This document shows, piece after piece, positions 19,626-31,348 of a DNA stretch of 64,000 bases (position 1 is the stretch's first letter; each line of letters starts with the position of its first letter). Under the pieces are notes generated by a model. That model worked only from the letters and a program-made list of their open reading frames with translations, did no database searches and had not been told where the DNA came from. This DNA comes from Euphorbia lathyris (taxonomy: Eukaryota; Streptophyta; Magnoliopsida; Malpighiales; Euphorbiaceae). Where the stretch lies: NCBI RefSeq assembly GCF_963576675.1, contig NC_088916.1, positions 50,965,001 to 51,029,000 on the forward strand, given 5' to 3'. The position numbers were made by a program, and so were the translations under genes.

Positions 19626-21213
19626 CAGTGGCGGAACCAGGACTCCGGGCCCGGGGCTCAAACATATCAGTAAAAAAAAATTCAAAACGTTAAAAAAAAA
19701 ATTCAAAATTAACTGTGCGGTTGATTGTAAATTTTCAAAGTCCATCTCGTTAGGGCTGAGCAAAATTTTTTTAGCCTCCAACACACTAAAACTGTAAAAA
19801 TGTTATCATTTTTTTTAGAAACTAGCATTGAACTAATAGAAAATTAAACATATTTACTTTTTTTTTAGGAAAAAGTACAAAAATAAACCTTGTGGTTACA
19901 TCTGTTTTCGATTACATCCCTGTGGTTTAAAAATTTATAAAATGGTACCTTGAGGTTCATTCCGTTAGCAAACACATACCAAATTGACTAACGGTGTTAA
20001 AAAATCAAAGGGAAAAGAGTTAATTTGGTCCTTATAATTTTTATTTTATAAATTAACCCCCATTATTATCTAATTATCACAAACAAATCCTAAAATTAAA
20101 AAATAAAAATTAAATATACCTTCTTCACCATCTTTCCCTAATTTCTTATTTTTCTTCTTCTTTTCTCTCCTTTCTCTTTAAAATACAAAATCAAATACAA
20201 CAACCATCATTCTCATCTTCGTATTCATCTTCCATTCTTATCCCCATCGTTGATGCTCAACCGGTCTCTCTCTCTGCCAGCGGCTTCCATATTTTTTCTG
20301 TAATTCTGTTTTAATCTCAAGATCTCTATTAATTAACAACTGATTTTAAGATCTCTACTCTACTCATCTTTTCTTTTCTTTTAAAACGTATGGAACCATC
20401 CATCCATGGATTCTTCATTCACAGAGGAGGCGCTTAAGAATGAGTGCTGTCAATTGATCTATATGGATGCTCAATTGCGGTGTTTTTATAAAAATATAAA
20501 AAAATAAATAAAGCTTTACAAACAGTTTTTTTGAATTTTTCAACATTTTCTACTAATAGAGAAGAAGACGTATTTGATTTTTATTTTTAATTTTGGAGTT
20601 TGTTTGTGATAATTAGATAATAATGGGAGTTAATTTATAAAATAAAAAAAATATAAGGACCAAATTAATATAAAATAAAAAAATATAAGGATCAAATTAA
20701 CTCTTTTTCCTTTGACTTTTAACACCGTTAGTCAATTTGGTATGTGTTTGCTAACGGAATGAACCTCAAGGTACCATTTTGTAAATTTTTAAACCACATG
20801 GCTGCAATCGAAAACAGGTATAACCACAAGGTTTATTTTTGTACTTTTCTTTTTTTTTTAATGACAAAGACATATTAAAAATGAATTCAAAAGTGTTATC
20901 AAAATAAAAATAAAGAGTCCATTTAAATTAATTAATAATGGTAACATGTTTTTATAATTATTGAAAAATAAAATAAAAATAAATAAAAACTTTAAAAAAA
21001 ATGGGATTGAAGAGAGTCAAACATAGGACCTCTCAAATAGAAGTAAGCATCATTAACCATCTCATCTACCTTTAAACATTGAAATAATACTACATACAGT
21101 CAATATAATTCTTTCCAAAATATTACTAGACACCATTACTAAATTTTTTTTTCTCAATCCTCTGGCCGCCAGCCGGGGCTCGAGTCCCCTAACCCCCCTT
21201 GGTTCCGCCTCTG
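19626..21213. mobile_element. hAT-like non-autonomous element with a nested MULE
   Basis: The ends are CAGTGGCGGAACCAGGA and, inverted, CAGAGGCGGAACCAAGG, flanked by CCCATTGC (19618-19625) and CCCATCGC (21214-21221), an 8-bp duplication with one change, typical of hAT. The outer parts are AT-rich and non-coding, apart from a G/C-rich tract next to each end (CGGGCCCGGGGCTC left, GAGCCCCGGCTGGCGG inverted right). The MULE at 19868-20851 is nested inside. Confidence 0.7.
19868..20851. mobile_element. Non-autonomous MULE, sister of the Pack-MULE at 17856-19449
   Basis: Shares the GGAAAAAGTACAAAAATAAA terminus, the CAAATTGACTAACGGTG phrase and the arm layout of the Pack-MULE, with a 9-bp duplication TTTTTTTTA (19859-19867, 20852-20860). 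Its centre (20200-20560) differs: short pyrimidine-rich sequence, no GATL segment and no convincing ORF. It shows what the family looks like without that capture. Confidence 0.85.
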
Positions 21214-21221
21214 CCCATCGC

Positions 21222-21705
21222 CTAATAAATTAGATATTCAGGTCATTGTTTTAGCCCTGGGTTAGGAAAACATTATGGCCAGAAAGAGATTTATAAGAAG
21301 ATTTACATATTGCTCTATCTATGTGGATTATAATAATTTATATATTATTCTACTTATATGATTATAACAACAAACACAGATAAAAGAAAATACTTCAAGA
21401 GAAGTTTTTTTAATGGTTGAGTCCACCCTTATATTCACATTATGAAGGGCTAAGAATATCTTTAAAAAAAAAGGTTAATGAGAGCTATTAACCCTTATTT
21501 ATTGGACTCTACTATAAGGATAGTCTAATAAAATTTAATTGCATCATTGTTGATGCAATGGTAAGAATACCACAACCTCATCCTTTAATTTTTATTATTA
21601 TTATAAAATTCTAATTAACTATAACAATGATATAAAATTAATTTCAAAGTCAACTTTTCCTAATTAACTATATAATTAAGTTTTTTAGTCAAATAAGTAT
21701 ATTTG

Positions 21706-21746
<41 letters not shown>

Positions 21747-22100
21747 AAAGAATTGAAAATAAAATTATGATTTAATTATAGATCTCTTGTAATTAAGTGG
21801 TTGTAGAGGTTAATCAATGAAATAAAATTTATTATATTATAATATGTTGTTGATGTGACATGCATGATGGTTTAACTATTAAAAATACTCTAATAAAATA
21901 TAGGATTATTAAGATATCAATCAATTTACTTTCTAAATCTGGCATCGTCAATCTTATTTTACTGTTGCATTACTGGACTGGCTGTGGAGCAAGCTCGAAT
22001 GTCCTAGCCTCCTCTGTAATATCAAGTGGTCCATGCTCTTTGCGTTTGGCATTTGGTGGCTATGACTATGGTGGAATCAACACGTTTTTTAAGGGACGGC
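21222..22100. other. AT-rich stretch with a TA microsatellite, no gene recognised
   Basis: Contains a perfect TA dinucleotide run at about 21710-21742. A phrase with TCTAATAAAAT occurs twice (near 21523 and 21890). The start of the downstream LINE fragment is somewhere in 21945-22100. The frame 21860-22252 shows no family resemblance in its first half. Confidence 0.4.
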
Positions 22101-22790
22101 TCGTCCGCCAGATGGTCCAGGTTTTGTTACACGGGTTTGCGCAAAATTCCAACAGGCCCACACTGTCAGCTGAGATAATCACGCTGCGGTCTCTCGTTGC
22201 ATTTGGGTGCGATGGTAGACCCCGTAAAAGGATTGAGTTAAGGTTAATATAGATGGTGCCTACAAGGAGAATCCAGGACTTGCTTCCGTGGGAGGCTTAA
22301 TTCGAGATGAAAGGGGAGTTTGGGTGGGAGGCTTTGGGGCTAATATCGGATACTGTACGGTTACTCTGGTTGAAATTTGGAACCTTTACTTTGGTCTTTT
22401 CTTAGCCCGGTATAAGGGATTCCGGAAGTTCAAGGTGGAGTTAGACTCAAGGACAGCACTGCAGCTACTGGCTAGTGTAACAGACCTTCACCATCCATAC
22501 GATTGGTTAATAACTCATTGCCAAGAGCTACGGGATAGAGATTGATCCATTGAGTTTGTGCATAATTGCAGAGAAAGAAATTGCGTTGCTTACTGGTTGA
22601 CAAATTTCGCAGATTCTTGTCCTTTGGGCCATCATGAATTTGATGTGCCTCCTACAGACTTCTCGGAGATCCTGTCTTCTGACGGTAGAAGATCAATGCT
22701 TTAAGCTTAGTAGAGTGGTTCGTTTTCAGTTTCATTTTTTTCTCTTAGCTGTTTTTGAACCGTGAGCCTTCCTTATCTTAAAAAAAAGTT
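22100..22790 (+). pseudogene. 3' end of an L1-type LINE: RNase H domain remnant
   Basis: Translating 22230-22700 gives a plant LINE RNase H-like domain (RVT_3 type): DGAYKENPGLASVGGLIRDE, then FRKFKVELDSRTALQLL, and, past an in-frame stop at 22543-22545, IEFVHNCRERNCVAYWLTNF. The order is right for the C-terminus of ORF2. A 3' tail with TTATCTTAAAAAAA (22774-22787) marks the poly(A) end. The RT and endonuclease are missing, so the copy is strongly 5'-truncated. I found no clear target duplication. Confidence 0.8.
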
Positions 22791-23382
22791 ACTTTCTAAG
22801 TGGAAAACAAAAAACACTTTCTAAATAAAATTGAATAGAAAACTTGATCAGTTTTACAGGATTTTTTTTTTTTTTTGACAAAAGTTATATAGAATTAAGA
22901 CTTGGTTAAAAGTAAATAAATTAGATACGTGTGATATTTTAAGGAAAAAAGTTGGATTGGATAGGAACAAATAGTCAATATTGGTTGGTGTAGTTAGTTG
23001 TTTCTTTTCCTTTTAACGTCCAAAATCTACTTTTGGCATCAGAACAGAAATTTCCAACTTTTAGTAAATTAAACTTTTTCTAAATTTGTGATGTCAAATT
23101 TGTACTCTTATGATATTTCCTCATTCCAAAATTACATGTATTAATAGGGTTGGGGATGTTCTAGTTGAACACTGTCAAAACTTGAATTAAATTTTAGGGA
23201 GTTATAAAAAAATCTACTTAAATAACAAAATTCACCTAATTTGATTATGTTATTTATAATATAGCAATAATATAATAAAACTTAACTTCTTCATAAATAT
23301 TAACCTCAATTAAAGTTTGAATGGTGAAATCTTTTGTTTGGTCCAATTTGTACTAAAAAATACATTGTTTAAGGAGATAATA
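22791..23382. other. AT-rich spacer between two LINE copies
   Basis: No ORF, RNA gene or repeat boundary recognised. A T-run at 22862-22878 is the only notable feature. Confidence 0.4.
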
Positions 23383-23393
23383 ATAGTAAGGAG

Positions 23394-26300
23394 GGCCAGG
23401 AAGAGGCACACCACGTTGGATAAGGGAAAGACTCGATAGGGGGTTAATTAATGCCGAATGGAAAGAAGCTTTTCCGAACACAAAACTGAGTAATCTTAGC
23501 ACAACGTGTTCTGATCACACCGCGATTTGCTTGGAAATTAAGACTTAGATCAGGGTAGTGCACTCGCGAAGGTTCAGATTTGAAAATGTTTGGCTCCGAG
23601 ATGAACAGTGCAGTGAAATTGTATCCCAGGCATGGAATCGTAGGGGCGACTCTTCAATTGAATCGAGAATTGCTGAATGTGCAATCGCACTTCAAGATTG
23701 GAGCAAGAATTGTCAAGGCAATTTCAGCAAACGAATAGGGGAGTTGTGCCGTCTTGTCAGTGAACTGAGGAGCAGGACCGATCGAGTGGGGCTAGACCTG
23801 TTCAGAAAAGCATCGCTGGACTACAATACCGTTCTAGCACAGCAAGAAGATTTTTGGAGGCAGAGGGCCAAAATCTTCTGGATGAAAGATGGAGACCGTA
23901 ATACTCGCTATTTTCACGAGTATGCATCAGCCCGGAAAAGAAATAATTCAATTACAGAACTCGAAGATGAGAATGGGGAGAAACGCAGATGGGGAGGAGG
24001 ACTCGAGGAACTCCTGATCAGTTATTTTAACGACATATTTACAAGCAGGGGCAGCAACGCGGAAAATGTGATCAATTCGGTTAAGTCCACAATCTTAGAT
24101 AGCGATAACGAGCAGCTGCTGCGTGAGTTCTCGGAAGAAGAGGTGCGTATTGCGTGTTTTTCTATGCACCCGGATAAGAGCCCAGGTCCAGACGAAATGA
24201 ATCCGGCATTTTTTCAAAGATTCTGGAATATTATTGGGGCCGATGTAGTGGCTACTTGCCTATCATGTCTCAACTCTTCAAGCATTCCGTCGAGCCTGAA
24301 TGAAACTTTAATTGTCTTAATTCCGAAGAAGAAAGAGGCGACAAAGGTAACAGATCTTCGTCCAATTGCTCTCTGCAATGTCTTGTTCAAGATCATCTCG
24401 AAGATATTGGCTAACCGCTTTAAAAAGATTCTACCAAAGGTAATCTCAGATAATCAAAGTGCTTTTCTATCTGGTATAGCAATTTCAGATAATATCATTG
24501 TGGCCTTCGAGTGTCTGCACAAATTGAAAGTAGCTAAGGGGTCGGGCTTGGCTGCCCCCAAGTTAGATATGAGCAAAGCATACGACCGAGTAGAATGGGA
24601 ATTCCTGAAAAGTATGTTAAGGAAGATGGGATTTCAAGATAAATGGATCTCCTGGATGATGATGTGTGTCTGCTCGGTTTCATATAAAATCCTCCACAAC
24701 GGACAAACCAGTAGCGTGATAAAACCATCAAGAGGTCTCAGGCAGGGAGACCCACTCTCTCCGTTCTTATTTCTGATATGTGCAGAAGGACTATCGGCTC
24801 TTTTACAGGCTAAGGAAAGGGCGGGACTGATCCATAGCTGCGCAGTAGCTCGATCGGCACCACGGGTATCTCATCTTTTCTTCGCGGACGATAGTTTCCT
24901 CTTCTTCAAAGCAAAGCCTCAGGAGGCCGACACTATCTTGGGCTGTCTAAAGGATTACGAAGCTGCTTCAGGACAACTAATTAATTACCAAAAGTCATCC
25001 ATGGTTTTTAGCAAAGGGGTCAATCTAGTCACTAAGCAGCTAATTGTATCACGGTTGGGGGTTGAGGAGGTATCAGAATTGGGTATGTACCTAGGGGCCC
25101 CAATCACAATCGGGAGGAGTAAAGTGAAAGCGTTTGGCCATATTAAGGAAAGGATTTGGAACCGTATAAATAATTGGAAAGAAAGGTTTCTTTCTCGCGC
25201 CGGTAAGGAAGTACTCATCAAAGCGGTACTACAATCCATCCTGACTTTTATCATGAGTGTGTTTCAAATGACAGAGTAGTTTTATGATGATGTCAGTAAA
25301 ATGTTGAATCAGTTCTGGTGGAGAAATTCAGGTGGGAATAATTCAGGTATTCATTGGCAACAGTGGTCAGTATTGTGCAAACCAAAAAATTTAGGAGGAA
25401 TGGGTTTCCGGGACATTAAACATTTCAATTTAGCGCTACTGGCGAAGCAAGGGTGGAGAATTATACAGGAACCAGAGTCACTCATAGCTAGAGTTCTGAA
25501 AGCTAAATATTTCCCTCATCTCTCTTTTCAGGAAGCTAGTCTGGGCCACAATCCGTCATTTGTCTGGAGAAGCTTGCTATCAGGGCATGACCTGCTGTTA
25601 AAAGGCTTAAGGAATAAGGTCGGAAGTGGCATATCGATCCTAATTTGGGATAGTGCATGGTTACCTGATCGCTATAATCCCAAACCAACCAGCCCGAGGG
25701 ACTTTAGTCTCCCCACAGGTACTATTCATGATCTAATTGGTGGAGATGGGAGATGGGATAAGAGTCTATTAGAACGGATATTCAACCAACGGGATCGGAG
25801 ACTCATTCTGGCTATCCCAAGAAGTCGACTAACACAAGAAGATGGATGGTTTTGGGGTCTGGAGGTGCGAGGAAACTATACAGTTCGCAGCGGCTACATG
25901 TTAAGTATAGGAGAGCTCACTGATGATAGCCCAGGTCTGCAAAACTTTTGGAAACATGTTTGGCGGCTGAATGTTGCACCTAAAATTAAGAACTGTGTTT
26001 GGAGATTAGTGTCGAAAACACTGCCCACTATGCATAATCTGGCATTAAGACACAGCAGCTTATTGAACATCTGTCCGGTATGTGGAGTGGAAGACGAAAC
26101 CGAGCAGCACCTCGCGGTTGAATGTGACTTCACTAAAAGGGTATGGGTACTCTTATTTGGAGACGAGAGGATGTCGTCAATTACGGACTTTGTGGACTGG
26201 TTCAAGGCTTTTCTCACAAACAGCAGGTGTGAGGCGACACGGGAAGTTGCAGTGGGTGTCTGGGAAATTTGGAAGCACAGAAACGAAGTAGTTTGGACTC

Positions 26301-26928
26301 CTGACAGGTGCAGCGCTAGAGGAGTAATGCTGCGGATCCGTAATGAACTGCGAGAATGGTTGATAGCCAAGGAAGCATAGAATACTCAGCAGCAGCAGAT
26401 TACAACGACAACTCCAACTAATTGGCTCCATCCGGATGAAGGATTCCTAGCGTGTAATGTCGATGCAGGCTCATTCGAGGAGGCAGGTTACAGCTCCATT
26501 GGATTCATTGTACGTGACTCTGCAGGGAGATGCATCTATGCATTCCATGGAGCTTTAGAGAGTCTATATGAACCAGTATTGGCAGAGGCACTTGCACTGA
26601 AGGAAGCGCTCTCATGGATAAAAGAAAGCAATCTCCGAAACATTGATATTCGTACGGATTGCCTTTCTATCGTTCAAGCTCTTCAGAGTCAGCAATTTCA
26701 TAACTCTTATCTTTCGGATATTCTTTCATTTATTTTTGCTTTATTACAAGAGATAGGTTCAGTTACAATCTCTTTTGTAAAACGTTCAGCAAACATAGCG
26801 GCCCATAGTTTAGCTCGAGCGGTTGTGTCGGTGTCTGTTCGTAAGGAGTGGGCATGCCCACCTCCTTTTTTGACCGATGTTCTTTTGGCTGATTTGGCCC
26901 ATTAATTTAATTGATTCTTTCAAAAAAA
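23394..26928 (+). mobile_element. 5'-truncated L1-type LINE with target duplication and poly(A) tail
   Basis: The insertion is bounded by an 11-bp direct repeat ATAGTAAGGAG (23383-23393 and 26929-26939) and ends in a run of seven to eight A, so it is a target-primed insertion of about 3.5 kb. Plant L1 elements are usually near 6 kb; ORF1 and most of the endonuclease are missing. The sequence begins inside the endonuclease (TPRWIRERLDRGLINAEW then TTCSDHTAICLEI, 23412-23540) and runs through RT, the Cys/His zinc-binding segment and RNase H in one frame. Confidence 0.92.
23412..26905 (+). pseudogene. LINE ORF2: endonuclease C-terminus, reverse transcriptase, zinc-binding segment, RNase H
   Basis: One reading frame runs 1,160 codons, broken only by three in-frame TAG codons (23546, 25277, 26378). 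RT motifs in order: SPGPDEMNPAFFQRFW, LIPKKKEATKVTDLRPIALC, LDMSKAYDRVEW, GLRQGDPLSPFLFLI, and the catalytic HLFFADDS with both aspartates. After the second stop comes the thumb segment, then the zinc-binding region with CPVCGVEDETEQHLAVEC (about 26073-26126). RNase H follows (26440-26905) with D, E, D at NVDAGSFEEAG, EALALKEAL and IRTDCLSIV, ending ANIAAHSLARA. RT copies LINE RNA at nicked DNA; RNase H removes the RNA strand. All known catalytic residues that I can see are present, so decay is limited to the amber codons and the 5' truncation. Confidence 0.93.
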
Positions 26929-26939
26929 ATAGTAAGGAG

Positions 26940-28027
26940 AATAAAGTAACAAAAGAAGAAATAGCTTAATTAGTTAAAACAACCATATGAAAAAAGAATT
27001 GAGAGTAGAGTTTTAATCAAAGGAGGGTAATAGCATTGATGCGTATAAAATGTATACGTGCTTTTTAGAGCAAGTGCACTCTATCGTACCAAGTAATACA
27101 GTATACTTACGTATAAAGATCGATCCCACAGAGATTCCGCACCATCATTAACTATCCACAGGTTTTTGAAGTCTAAACGATTGAATTAAAGAGGTTTGGG
27201 TTGTTTATAGCTATGAAAACTTTTGTTGTTAAAGCAATGGAGTAAAACACTAGGGAACCAGGTTCACTTCCTAAGTTTGAGCCAATGAAATCGATTGAAA
27301 TAAGACACTAAGGAGAAGTTCGTGATTCTAAAGATGGTGATTTCTAAAAGAAACTCAGTGCTAAGACCTTAGACCACCTCGTTCTATTTCTTCACTCCTA
27401 TTCACTTAACCGGGCCAATGGTTACTTAAATACGACAAGAAATCCTAGCAATGTAATGCTAGAAACCACATCGATTTGCTATCGAGTCTAAGAATGTAGT
27501 TTTCCATTAACCTCTTGTTACTATGGTGAGTAAAAAGCGATTAACTGAAATATGGATTAAGCTTACGTTCTTAGTTCTTTTAAATAGAATTCCTTCCGCG
27601 TGTTTATCTAATAGACTTCTAACTTAACTCAAAACATTAGAAAGATTCCCTGCATCCCTAGTAGGGAAGAATTAGTTCATGGTCATTGGGGAAACAAAAC
27701 TTGAAATAAAGTGAAATAAAGTGAAACTCATTGAAAGTGGAAGATGAAAAAATGAAAAATGAATCAAAACTTTTGATTAAATGTGAAACCAACTTACAAG
27801 ACTAAAAGGAAATGATTTTGAAATGAGAAATTGTACTTAAGAACTACAAAAAGTAACTAAAACAAGAGTAATGACAAATGCCCAAAGCTTGGCTACAACA
27901 ACAACAACGGAGTTTCTAAGCAAAAAGATGTAAAAGGTGTAGCTTCTTCTCCAAGCTCTCTTTTAATTATAGGCTAAATTTTGCTCCAATAAAGATGAAA
28001 TTCTGATTTTGATGATTGGTAGCCTCT
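26940..28027 (-). repeat. Probable LTR-like remnant, unclassified
   Basis: The segment from about 27036 (TGATGCGTATAAAATG) includes GAGCAAGTGCACTCTATCG, CAAGTAATACAGT and AAAGATCGATCCCACAGAG. The same order of themes recurs at 41370-41440 (GGACAAGTGTATCC ... GAGATCGAACCACAAAG) and 41905-41970 (GGTCGTACCCAAAGGAC), the latter inside a bona fide minus-strand LTR. I infer an old LTR of a related Ty3 family. No primer site, target duplication or ORF is seen here. Confidence 0.35.
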
Positions 28028-28030
28028 AAG

Positions 28031-28913
28031 GCCCCGTTTGTTTGGGGGAAAATATTGTGTTCTGGAAAATATTATGCAGGGAAAATATTAAAAACATGGA
28101 AAAAAAGTTGAAAAATACAAAAATGTGAAAAAAATAAATATAAAAACACGAAAATATTTTTTCACATTTTTGGTATTTTTTGTATGTTTTCTCATGTTAT
28201 CAACGCTATTATGTTTTTTTGCACTTTTTCTTTTTTTTTTGTGTTTTCACGTTTAGCTTTTCGGTTTTTTCCTTTTTCACGTTTCCTTTTTTTGCGTTTT
28301 TTATTTTTTGTATTTTGTTACTTTTTCGTGTTATTCACGTTTTTTCATGTTTTTTGTATTTTTAACGTTTTTATGTTTTTTATGTTTTCGTGTTTTGTTT
28401 GCATTTTTCGTCTTTTCATGTTTATCGTGTTTTTCACGTATTGTCAAGTTTTTGTGTTTTAGCATTTTTTGCGTTTTCGTGTTTTTCGTATTTTTTCACG
28501 TTTTTGTGTTTTTCATGTTTTTGTATTTGTCGTATTTTGTCACTTTTTCGTGTTCATGTTTTGTGCCTTTTCAAGTGTTTTTTTTTGCGTTTTTGTATTT
28601 TTCGCATTTGTTCACATTTTCATGTTTTTTGCGAGTTTTTTTTTGTCATATTTTCGTGTTTTGTAACATTTTCATATTATTTATATTTTTCGTGTTTCAT
28701 ATTTTCACATTTTTTAACGTTTTCTGAACGCGTATGTTTTGGGGAAAATGTTTTACCCTTTTGAAAAGGGTAAAACATTTTCCCTTATTTCTTCCTTGCT
28801 TTTTCATTGACTTGCAACTTATTTTCCTTTGACTTATTTTCCTGCCCAAACAAACACTGGAAAATTGGGAAAATATTTTCCTACAGAATATTTTCCCCCA
28901 AACAAACGGGGTC
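28031..28913. mobile_element. PIF/Harbinger (Tourist-like) non-autonomous element, copy 2
   Basis: Ends GGCCCCGTTTGTTTGGGGGA and, inverted, GACCCCGTTTGTTTGGGGGA, with TAA on both sides (28028-28030, 28914-28916). Subterminal GGAAAATATT motifs are the same as in copy 1 at 3232-4419. The centre is again the T-rich array. At 883 bp it is shorter than copy 1 because copy 1 holds extra nested sequence. No transposase. Confidence 0.85.
28145..28735 (+). repeat. T-rich array with spaced CGTG/CATG/CACG cores (copy 2)
   Basis: Same composition and spacing as 3655-4255, with TTTTTCGTGTTTTTCATGTT-like units. Open frames of up to 139 codons (28308-28727) are Phe-rich artefacts of T runs. The array ends at GAACGCGTATGTTTTGGGG, also found at the end of copy 1, so array and border moved together. 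Confidence 0.8.
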
Positions 28914-29208
28914 TAAAACACTGAAATTGTGCATTAAATGGCCTTGAGAAATCAAATGGAAGAGAGGTATGGGCTTGTATAGAGAAGAGGAGCCGCCCGG
29001 TGCAAGTTGCGGAAGAAAACAGGTCTCGCCGAAACCTGCCCCTGAAATTGGCCTTATTGGGCCAATTTCAAGAGGTCTTGCCGACATCTACCTCTGGGCA
29101 GATTTCAGCCTTCTTCTCCAGCATATTGCAACGCTTCTGTGCGAATCTCTTGCATTAATCCCCAATTGTCCAAAAACCACCATTTTGTCATCTTTTCACA
29201 TAACGTTC

Positions 29209-30717
29209 TGATAGAGGTCAAAAACCCTTATCTTTGGGTACGGTTTTAGGATGGGTTTTAGCATTATTTCATGAATAAGCGAGCAATTCTCGCATTTATA
29301 TGCTTTTGTGTGAGTTAGTTAGAAATTGGATATGTTCTGTTTACTTTTCGTTGTTTAGGCTCGTTTTCTGGTTATTTTAGGCAAATATGGCCAAATTGGC
29401 ATATACGTTAAATTTCCATTATCTTTGATAGCTAATTGATCCGCCAAAAGTCGCACCAAACGGAGTGTTTACTCAAAATGAGCGATTGGCGGGTCAATTT
29501 AGCCTCGGAACTAATGTTGTTTGGAGTTTTCGTGCATGTGTAGGCTAAAACAGGAACGAGTTCGGGTGAAAGTTGCGTTTCGGGACATCCAGCAGTCGCA
29601 CAAGGCGTTTCGGGCAATCCTGCTCGTCGAATTGGCCTTTTTGGGGCCGGATCGGTGAGCTGCCCTGTGGGAATCAGTCAAAAGACTGATTCCCGATCCC
29701 ACGAAGCCACGATTGACTCCACGACTTCCCACCTGCAAAAGGATACGAATTAGGTCAGAAAGAGGGCCTGAACCGCGTCTATAAATAGGAATTTCCAATT
29801 GTAAAATAGATATCTTTCATTATTGTAATTTTCTTAGCTTTTCCCCCTTGAATAAATCCTCTCCATCTCCTTCAACCTCCATTGAAGAACTTCCGAAGCT
29901 CCATCCACCGAGGATTATTCGAGGTCCGTCCTTAAGTCCTAGGAAGTCGGCTGCAGGGTAAATAGGTTCCCTGAAAGGGATTTTCTATCTCCTTTCATCT
30001 AATTATGTTTGTACCCTTTGATACAGTCTATGAATCCTAGGCTAATTGTATCCCGTGACAATGTTCTTCACCTTTAATAATATTTTAGCTCTTGTTTTGT
30101 TCAATGATTTATTTATTTAATCTTTGTCTTACGCTTTATTCAATTGGCTTAACTCATTCAAAAGCCCCAAAATTTAGTAGGCACATATTGTGAGCTAAAT
30201 CTGACCTAGTCAGAGCCTAGGAGATTGACGACCTCTTAGTTGATTAAGCCCAAATTGCTGAGCCTTAGACCTAGTTTCGGCCTTACAAGGGAATCACGCA
30301 CTAGGGACTTCAGGAGGGTAAGTAGGGTTAATCGCCTTGAATACAAGTGACTTAGATTAGGTTTTTAATCAATTGACCTAATAACCTATCTTCATTATTA
30401 TCGTTCATACCATGTTCCTTCGGGGAGTTGCATTAGTGAAAGATCACCTAGGAGTAGTTTAACTTAATTAGGAGTAGAATAACTTAATTAGAATTAGAAT
30501 AACTTAGCTAGGAGTAGCATAATTCAACTAGGAGTAGATTAACTTAAACAAAACCAACTCAAAACCCATACAGCCTAGATAACACCTGAGACCAAGTAGC
30601 TCGATACTTGCAGGAATAAATCTTATGGATTCGATACCTGGACTTTCCAGATTTTATTACTTGATAACGATGGGGTACACTTATCCCTTAGTGAGCCTTC
30701 TTAACGGAGGCGCATCT
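29209..30717 (+). repeat. Athila 5' LTR
   Basis: Starts TGATAGAGGTCAAAAACCC. It has a TATA box CTATAAATAGG at about 29779-29789, preceded by a perfect hairpin GGGAATCAGTC-AAAA-GACTGATTCCC (29669-29694). It aligns along its length with 36758-38353 with a few dozen differences by eye, and lacks a 79-bp segment present there. Ends near GGCGCATCT. Short frames inside on both strands are not genes. Confidence 0.93.
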
Positions 30718-30720
30718 AGT

Positions 30721-30741
30721 TTTTGGCGTCATTGCCGGGGA
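30721..30741 (+). promoter_or_regulatory. Primer-binding site of the Athila element
   Basis: TTTTGGCGTCATTGCCGGGG immediately follows the 5' LTR. Athila and related elements usually carry TGGCGCCGTTGCCGGGG here, complementary to the 3' end of a tRNA (Asp-type as I recall). Two positions differ from that consensus. Confidence 0.8.
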
Positions 30742-30943
30742 TTTATTTCTTCTGCAATATCGAACCAAAGGTCGATTTGTTAGTTTAGGCATTTGTTTGT
30801 GAATACCCTTGTTTATATATCATCTATACTTGTCGATATTTTATACTTATCTATACTTGTTAATATATTGTCATATAATCATTTCATACGACCTGTAGTA
30901 TTACACTTCTTATATATTTGTAAAAATCTCTTTTTCAGCAATT

Positions 30944-31348
30944 ATGGACAACAGAACTCTAGAACCGTCCATGGCTGACCTCAACAAGAAAATGGATTTC
31001 CTTGTGGCCTCCTTTGGCCGTAACAACCAAACAAGGACACCATTTTGTGCACAATATGGCCAGAATCACCCCGGTGAGGTATGCCATGTCAACCACCATG
31101 CACCTAGAGGTGAGAATGTAAGTTATTTGGGTAATCGTCAAAGGTATAACTCTGAACCCCCAACTTACAACTTTTATGATCGGGAACATACACGATCTCC
31201 GCCAGGGCCATACGCGGCACCCGTGGGTAATCTTCCCTGTCCCCCTTCTAATTCTGATTTTTATGACAGGCAGACATGGCACTCAGAAGGAATAATGGTT
31301 TTCTTAAGGGAAATATCCATCCGACTCGCAGCCAACGAGGAGGTATGA
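30944..31348 (+). pseudogene. Athila gag remnant (C-terminal part)
   Basis: 134 codons starting MDNRTLEPSMADLNKKMDF, followed by a Pro/Tyr/Asn-rich stretch. The block CAQYGQNHPGEVC looks like the gag zinc knuckle with the second Cys replaced by Tyr (one G-to-A change), which would abolish zinc binding. The large N-terminal capsid-like domain of gag is missing. It ends at an in-frame TGA (31346); the same frame then continues into the protease region, so that codon is an internal nonsense change, probably from CGA. Confidence 0.75.

Noticed and set aside
29432..29798. Minus-strand ORFs present in both Athila LTRs
   Set aside because: LTR sequence with promoter function; frames differ between the two LTRs because of the 79-bp segment.
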